Shown: one piece after another, positions 32,582 through 35,836 of the stretch
Numbering within the stretch: position 1 is the stretch's first letter
Layout: every line of letters starts with the position of its first letter
Origin: Lentisphaerae bacterium RIFOXYC12_FULL_60_16
Lineage (GTDB): Bacteria; Verrucomicrobiota; Kiritimatiellia; UBA8416; YA12-FULL-60-10
Assembly (NCBI GenBank): GCA_001803315.1
Contig: MHBQ01000071.1
Span: forward strand, 2,218 to 38,053
DNA: 35,836 bases
Direction: 5' to 3'
The notes under the pieces: model-generated
Told to the model about the DNA's origin: nothing
Seen by the model: the letters and a program-made list of their open reading frames with translations, nothing else
Database searches by the model: none
Translations under genes and position numbers: made by a program

Positions 32582-33913
32582 TTACCGGTATTTCGGCAGG
32601 AACGAACCGTGCGCCTTGATCAGGTCATTGCACAGCGACCGCGTTTCGTCGATGGTCAACTCAGCGGCGGTATGCGGATCCATCAGGGCCGCCTGGTAGA
32701 TGCAATCCTTCTTCAGGGTCAGGGCTGCCTCGATGGCCAGCAGGTGCACGTTGATGTTGGACCGGTTGAGCGCGGCACAGGCTTCGGGCAGGTCACCCAC
32801 GTAGCAACCCTGCACCCCGTTGGTATTCACCAGGCAGGGCACCTCCACCACGGCGCGTGACGGCAGGTTCGGGATGAACCCGTTGTTGAGCACGTTGCCG
32901 CCGATTTCAATGGCCGTGTTGGTTTCCATGGCGTCCATGATGTACGACGCATATTCATGGGTGCGTTCATGCGTGAGCCGGGGATTGTTGACCAGTTCCC
33001 TGCTCATGGCCTTCCATTGCGCGATCTGGTTGATGCACCGGCGCGGATACTCATCCAGCGGGATCTTGAACTGGTCGATCAGTTCGGGGTGGTCCCGCTT
33101 GATGAACCAGGGGGTGTATTCCGACAGGTGTTCCGATGATTCCGTGATGTAGTATCCGAAATTCCGCATGATTTCCAGGCGCACCAGGTTGTAACCCGGG
33201 CCGCCGGCCCGTCCGCGGCGGACCACCTCGAGCGCGCGTTTGCGGCATTCCGGGTACAGGTCCTTCCCGTCGCCCGTGATTTCCAGCAGCCAGCCCATGT
33301 GGTTGATGCCGGCGACCTTTTGGCGGACATCCCGGTATTTTTTCTCCAGGCCGAGGGTATGCAGCAGGGATCCGGCGCAGACCTGCACGGAATGGCAGAG
33401 CCCGACGGCCTTGATGCCGGACCCGTGGAGGACACCGCCGGTCACCATCGACATCGGGTTGGTGTAGTTCAGCATCCAGGCATCCGGACAGACGGCTTCC
33501 ATGTCATGGGCGAAATCCAGCATGACCGGGATCGTCCGCAGGGCGCGGAAGATGCCGCCGATGCCCAGGGTGTCCGCGATGGTCTGCCGCAGGCCGTATC
33601 GTTTGGGGATTTCGAAATCGATGACCGTGGAGGGCTCATAGCCGCCGATCTGGATGGCATTGACCACGTACGAGGCGCCCCGCAGGGCGGCGCGGCGGTT
33701 CTTCACCCCCAGGTGGGCGGTGATCGTGGCGCGGCGCTTGTTAACATTGGCGTTGATCGTATCCAGCATCTTCTTGGATTCGCGCAGGCGTTTGCTGTCG
33801 ACGTCATACAGCGCGATCTGTGCATCCCGCAGGGAGGGGGTCAGCATCGAATCCCCGAGGACATTTTTTGCGAAAATCGTGCTGCCGGCGCCCATGAAGG
33901 TGATCTTGGCCAT
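32582..33913 (-). CDS. GH4 family glycosidase (alpha-galactosidase/alpha-glucosidase-like)
   Basis: A 443-residue NAD- and Mn-dependent glycosidase. The start ATG follows CGGGAG. The N-terminal Rossmann motif is KITFMGAGSTIFAKN, and ALYDVDSKRL follows. The TNPMSMVT segment and GLCHSVQ, with the Cys-His that binds manganese, are retained, as is GINHMGW. GH4 enzymes act by oxidation-elimination-reduction and handle alpha-galactosides, alpha-glucosides, glucuronides or phosphorylated sugars. The CHS form of the metal site is found in the MelA-like and LplD-like members, so the substrate could be a galactoside or an alpha-galacturonide. No signal peptide. A CTGAACACTTCYC motif lies 87 bases upstream. 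Confidence 0.92.
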   Translation of the reverse strand: MAKITFMGAGSTIFAKNVLGDSMLTPSLRDAQIALYDVDSKRLRESKKMLDTINANVNKRRATITAHLGVKNRRAALRGASYVVNAIQIGGYEPSTVIDFEIPKRYGLRQTIADTLGIGGIFRALRTIPVMLDFAHDMEAVCPDAWMLNYTNPMSMVTGGVLHGSGIKAVGLCHSVQVCAGSLLHTLGLEKKYRDVRQKVAGINHMGWLLEITGDGKDLYPECRKRALEVVRRGRAGGPGYNLVRLEIMRNFGYYITESSEHLSEYTPWFIKRDHPELIDQFKIPLDEYPRRCINQIAQWKAMSRELVNNPRLTHERTHEYASYIMDAMETNTAIEIGGNVLNNGFIPNLPSRAVVEVPCLVNTNGVQGCYVGDLPEACAALNRSNINVHLLAIEAALTLKKDCIYQAALMDPHTAAELTIDETRSLCNDLIKAHGSFLPKYR

Positions 33914-34171
33914 AGTTCGTGCTCCCGTTTAGGTGTGATACAAAGTCGGAACGGTAATGGAATGGCCGCGGTTTGCAAGCGTTTACACAGTGGGCGGGGC
34001 GGGGAAGTGTTCAGAAGGGAGTGGGCGTGTTGAATGTGGAACGTAGAACGTGACAAGACCAGCCACAGGAGAGAAGCATCTTGCCGTAGCCGCCGGCGCG
34101 TACCGCGCCGAAGCGTCCGCGTGAAGGCGGGTGACTGCGGATTGCGGCCGGGGGTGCGGGGGAAGCGGGCG
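33914..34171. other. 258-bp gap upstream of the GH4 gene
   Basis: The gap holds the CTGAACACTTCYC motif at 34001-34014 and GAACGTAGAACGT-like repeats nearby. GCGTACCGCGCCGAAGCGTCCGCG near 34095-34125 resembles GC-rich palindromic repeats. No gene is seen. Confidence 0.35.
34001..34014 (-). promoter_or_regulatory. CTGAACACTTCYC motif upstream of the GH4 gene
   Basis: On the minus strand CTGAACACTTCCCC is followed by GCCCCGCCC, 87 bases before the GH4 start. It matches 12489-12502 and 26175-26188. Confidence 0.35.
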
Positions 34172-34726
34172 TTAGATTATGTGTCCCCGGGGGTTCTCAC
34201 CACGAATCCTTACCGTGCTCGGCTCCCACTCTTCAGCGAGAATTTGCGCTTTTATGCCCTGTGCATCTATCTTGTCGGCAAAGCTTTTTGAGTGGGCACA
34301 GCCGCAAACCAACAATACGGGAAAATCTTTGAGGAGAGAGAGGCGTCGTACCCATTCGTACTCCCTCTTATCACGCATATGCCGAATATTCTCCGCAACA
34401 ACATGTTCAGGGTGGTCGTTGAACCAACTTTCTAATTTCACATCACCTTCGTTCTTGATTCCTAAACAAGCCTGCTCTGCGATGTCTGGCTCACAGTCCA
34501 CGTGTGCAATCCCGAGTTTGATCGCAACGCAGTCGGGCACCGTCTGAAAGATGCCCGATTTCTGACGAGCGTCCGCAGACATCTCTTCGGCCAAGGTCCG
34601 AATACCGTGGGAAAGACATTGCTCGCGTAGGTATGCTGCAAAGGCATCGCATGCTTGTTCGGCAGGAGGGAACGTCTTACACGGGCCGAACTGGTGCTTG
34701 TGGTGGATCCCAACGATAAACACTTT
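34172..34726 (-). CDS. small protein resembling EreA/ChaN/TraB-like hydrolases, unknown function
   Basis: A 184-residue protein from the ATG at 34726 (MKVFIVGIHHKHQ); upstream codons have no ribosome site. Two G-x-x-H motifs are seen: GIHH near residue 7 and GCAH in VLLVCGCAHSKSF. A conserved acidic pair lies in TLAEEMS, and RDKREYEWVRRL precedes the second G-x-x-H. This pattern, with G-x-x-H at both ends and an acidic centre, is shared by the EreA/ChaN/TraB-like superfamily of metal-using hydrolases. The length is short for this group, and no substrate can be named. Its neighbours downstream of Eco29kI and Vsr suggest it belongs to a defence or repair cluster. No signal peptide or membrane segment. 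Confidence 0.6.
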   Translation of the reverse strand, partial: KVFIVGIHHKHQFGPCKTFPPAEQACDAFAAYLREQCLSHGIRTLAEEMSADARQKSGIFQTVPDCVAIKLGIAHVDCEPDIAEQACLGIKNEGDVKLESWFNDHPEHVVAENIRHMRDKREYEWVRRLSLLKDFPVLLVCGCAHSKSFADKIDAQGIKAQILAEEWEPSTVRIRGENPRGHII

Positions 34727-34822
34727 CATCTCTGTTTCCCCCCGCTGTATGCCGATGCGCCTCCACATCAAACTACGGCGGCACACGGCGGCCTGTGCGG
34801 CGTTATGGGTTCTGGGGCTAAT

Positions 34823-35251
34823 CTACGGGGTTAGTCTCCGGGGACCCGATTGACACTTTGTGATCCTGTCCAGAAGGTCGCCGCGATTGACCCGGAGTTC
34901 GCACTCGAAAAGACGGATCACAGCCCAGCCGGTTTTCTTTAATTTCAGAGTAACTCGCTGATCTCTGGCTCGATTCTCCGCCACTTTAGCATCCCAAAAC
35001 TTTCGTTTACTCTTTGGCCGTCGGTAACATTGTGGGCAACCGTGCCAGAAACACCCATCAACAAAAATCGCCAGACGCTTCTTCTCGAAGGCGACATCTG
35101 GCGTTCCCACGATGTCTCTGGCGTTTGCCCGCCAACCACTGACACCTGCTCCGGCCAGGAACGCCCTTAGTCTGCGCTCGGTTGATCTGTTTCCTTTCGA
35201 TCTGACCTTTGACATGATGGCCGATCGAACGGATGGGCTAACGGTGTCCAT
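34823..35251 (-). CDS. vsr: very short patch repair endonuclease Vsr
   Basis: A 142-residue endonuclease that nicks next to T:G mismatches produced by deamination of 5-methylcytosine. Typical segments: IMSKVRSKGNRSTERRLR, GTPDVAFEKKRLAIFVDGCFWHGCPQC (the zinc and catalytic region), and RDQRVTLKLKKTGWAVIRLFECEL near the C terminus. The start ATG lies 3 bp after the stop of the Eco29kI-like gene, so the two are in one operon. Vsr normally travels with a cytosine-5 methyltransferase; none is in the window, and it is probably upstream beyond 35836. The internal ATG of MSKVRSKG is an alternative start. Length is normal. Confidence 0.95.
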   Translation of the reverse strand: MDTVSPSVRSAIMSKVRSKGNRSTERRLRAFLAGAGVSGWRANARDIVGTPDVAFEKKRLAIFVDGCFWHGCPQCYRRPKSKRKFWDAKVAENRARDQRVTLKLKKTGWAVIRLFECELRVNRGDLLDRITKCQSGPRRLTP

Positions 35252-35254
35252 CGT

Positions 35255-35785
35255 CTATTTGTGTTGCTCCCGATGCTTTTTGATTCCGGCCAGAACGTCC
35301 GCTTCGGTCTTGCCGGAACTGAGTTTCGCCGCCCATGGCCTGCCGGGATGCAACACGTCCCAAGGGGAGATGTTTTGGGCAGCACGCCTGCCGCCGGGAT
35401 CGTGATTGCCAAACCCATCAACCGCCAAATTCCACAGTGGACGAAACATCTCGATCAACAATGACTCACCGAGAGGAATCCAAATGTCGTCAACTGTCAG
35501 GTGCCGGCACGAAAAGTCGGTGAGGTTTAGGTTTGTGGCCTGTTCAATTGATTTGGCGTGCTCGGTCAGGCGTTTGAAAAGAACGCGCCCCGCCGGAAAA
35601 TCTAAACCAAGCCCACCTTTTCGCGCACCTTCTGGAACTGCTTTGCCCACATATATGGGGCAACGCAGGGTCCCTTTCTGGTTAAGTGCCGAAATGTCCC
35701 GATAAGCGGGGAACCCGCCAGTGTAGTAGATCGCGTATATTCCAGCGCCGGCAAAAACGTCTGGCGAATTGCGCCATATTAAATG
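35255..35785 (-). CDS. Eco29kI-family GIY-YIG restriction endonuclease, probably 5'-truncated
   Basis: The frame is open from 35785 to the stop at 35255. From the upstream side it reads NSPDVFAGAGIYAIYYTGGF, then PIYVGKAVPEGARKGG, LFKRLTEHAKSIEQATNL, DDIWIPLGESLLIEMFRPLW and DGFGNHDPGGRRA. This is the Eco29kI restriction enzyme family, which cuts CCGCGG-type sites through a GIY-YIG domain. No ATG, GTG or TTG start exists in frame before 35650, and a stop (TAA) sits at 35788-35786 inside a terminal repeat of a probable mobile element. So about 40-50 N-terminal residues seem lost. The first usable start (GTG at 35650) would remove the GIY motif. The gene may be a pseudogene, or may be read from a fused upstream start. 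Confidence 0.85.
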   Translation of the reverse strand, partial: HLIWRNSPDVFAGAGIYAIYYTGGFPAYRDISALNQKGTLRCPIYVGKAVPEGARKGGLGLDFPAGRVLFKRLTEHAKSIEQATNLNLTDFSCRHLTVDDIWIPLGESLLIEMFRPLWNLAVDGFGNHDPGGRRAAQNISPWDVLHPGRPWAAKLSSGKTEADVLAGIKKHREQHK

Positions 35786-35836
35786 TTACCGAAGGAGAGG
35801 TGAGTAAATGGGGGGTTGCGCCATAATTGATGTTAC
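35769..35836. mobile_element. end of a probable insertion sequence (IS21-like terminal repeats), runs off the window
   Basis: TTGCGCCATATTAAATGTTAC (35769-35789) and TTGCGCCATAATTGATGTTAC (35816-35836) match at 18 of 21 positions, spaced 47 bp. Repeated terminal sequences of this kind are found in IS21-family elements, but no transposase is in the window. The first repeat coincides with where the Eco29kI frame breaks, consistent with insertion into the 5' end of that gene. Confidence 0.5.

Noticed and set aside
1-35836. CRISPR arrays, rRNA or tRNA genes
   Set aside because: No regularly spaced repeats or RNA signatures were seen by eye on either strand; a covariance-model scan was not possible.

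Overview
The window looks like a chromosomal segment of a GC-rich bacterium from the PVC superphylum, most likely Kiritimatiellota/Lentisphaerota-like. This is an inference from gene content: sulfatase, heparinase-like protein, GHL6-type glycosidase, uroporphyrinogen-decarboxylase-like protein, a lone pseudopilin, and GGGACAGAC-type dispersed repeats. No rRNA, tRNA or CRISPR array was seen. The replication initiator pair dnaA-dnaN lies at 27.7-30.4 kb on the minus strand, so the window probably includes or borders the chromosome origin.

Left part (1-6.8 kb): the 3' end of a heparinase II/III-like gene, a small exported STN-like protein, a sulfatase, an MntA-HepT toxin-antitoxin pair (minus strand), an AAA_14/DUF4143 ATPase and a small unknown gene. 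This stretch carries several copies of a GGGACAGAC dispersed repeat.

Middle (7-24.8 kb): an EEP-family phosphodiesterase/nuclease directly followed by a cardiolipin synthase (compare E. coli ybhP-clsB); an exported beta-helix carbohydrate-active protein; a Gfo/Idh/MocA oxidoreductase bracketed by two copies of a hairpin repeat; the ABC-F ATPase Uup; a GHL6 glycosidase translationally coupled to a URO-D-like protein; a second AAA_14/DUF4143 ATPase with a predicted leaderless start; a pseudopilin; a divergent histidine kinase / sigma-54 response regulator pair; an AsmA-like protein; and an FAD oxidoreductase.

Right part (24.8-35.8 kb): an oligogalacturonate-lyase-like beta-propeller, a C45-type acyltransferase/hydrolase, dnaN, dnaA, an M24 peptidase, a Spy/CpxP-like protein, a GH4 glycosidase, then a defence/repair cluster (EreA/ChaN-like protein, Vsr, Eco29kI-type restriction enzyme). 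The Eco29kI gene appears cut at its 5' end by the terminal repeats of a mobile element that runs off the window.

The glycan genes suggest degradation of sulfated or uronate-containing polysaccharides. Three minus-strand catabolic genes (Gfo/Idh, PL22-like, GH4) share a CTGAACACTTCYC motif 30-90 bp upstream of their starts, which could be a common operator or a dispersed repeat. The most notable points are the bipartite origin candidate flanking dnaA, this shared upstream motif, the interrupted restriction gene, and the SD-less or leaderless starts of the accessory ATPase and toxin-antitoxin genes.
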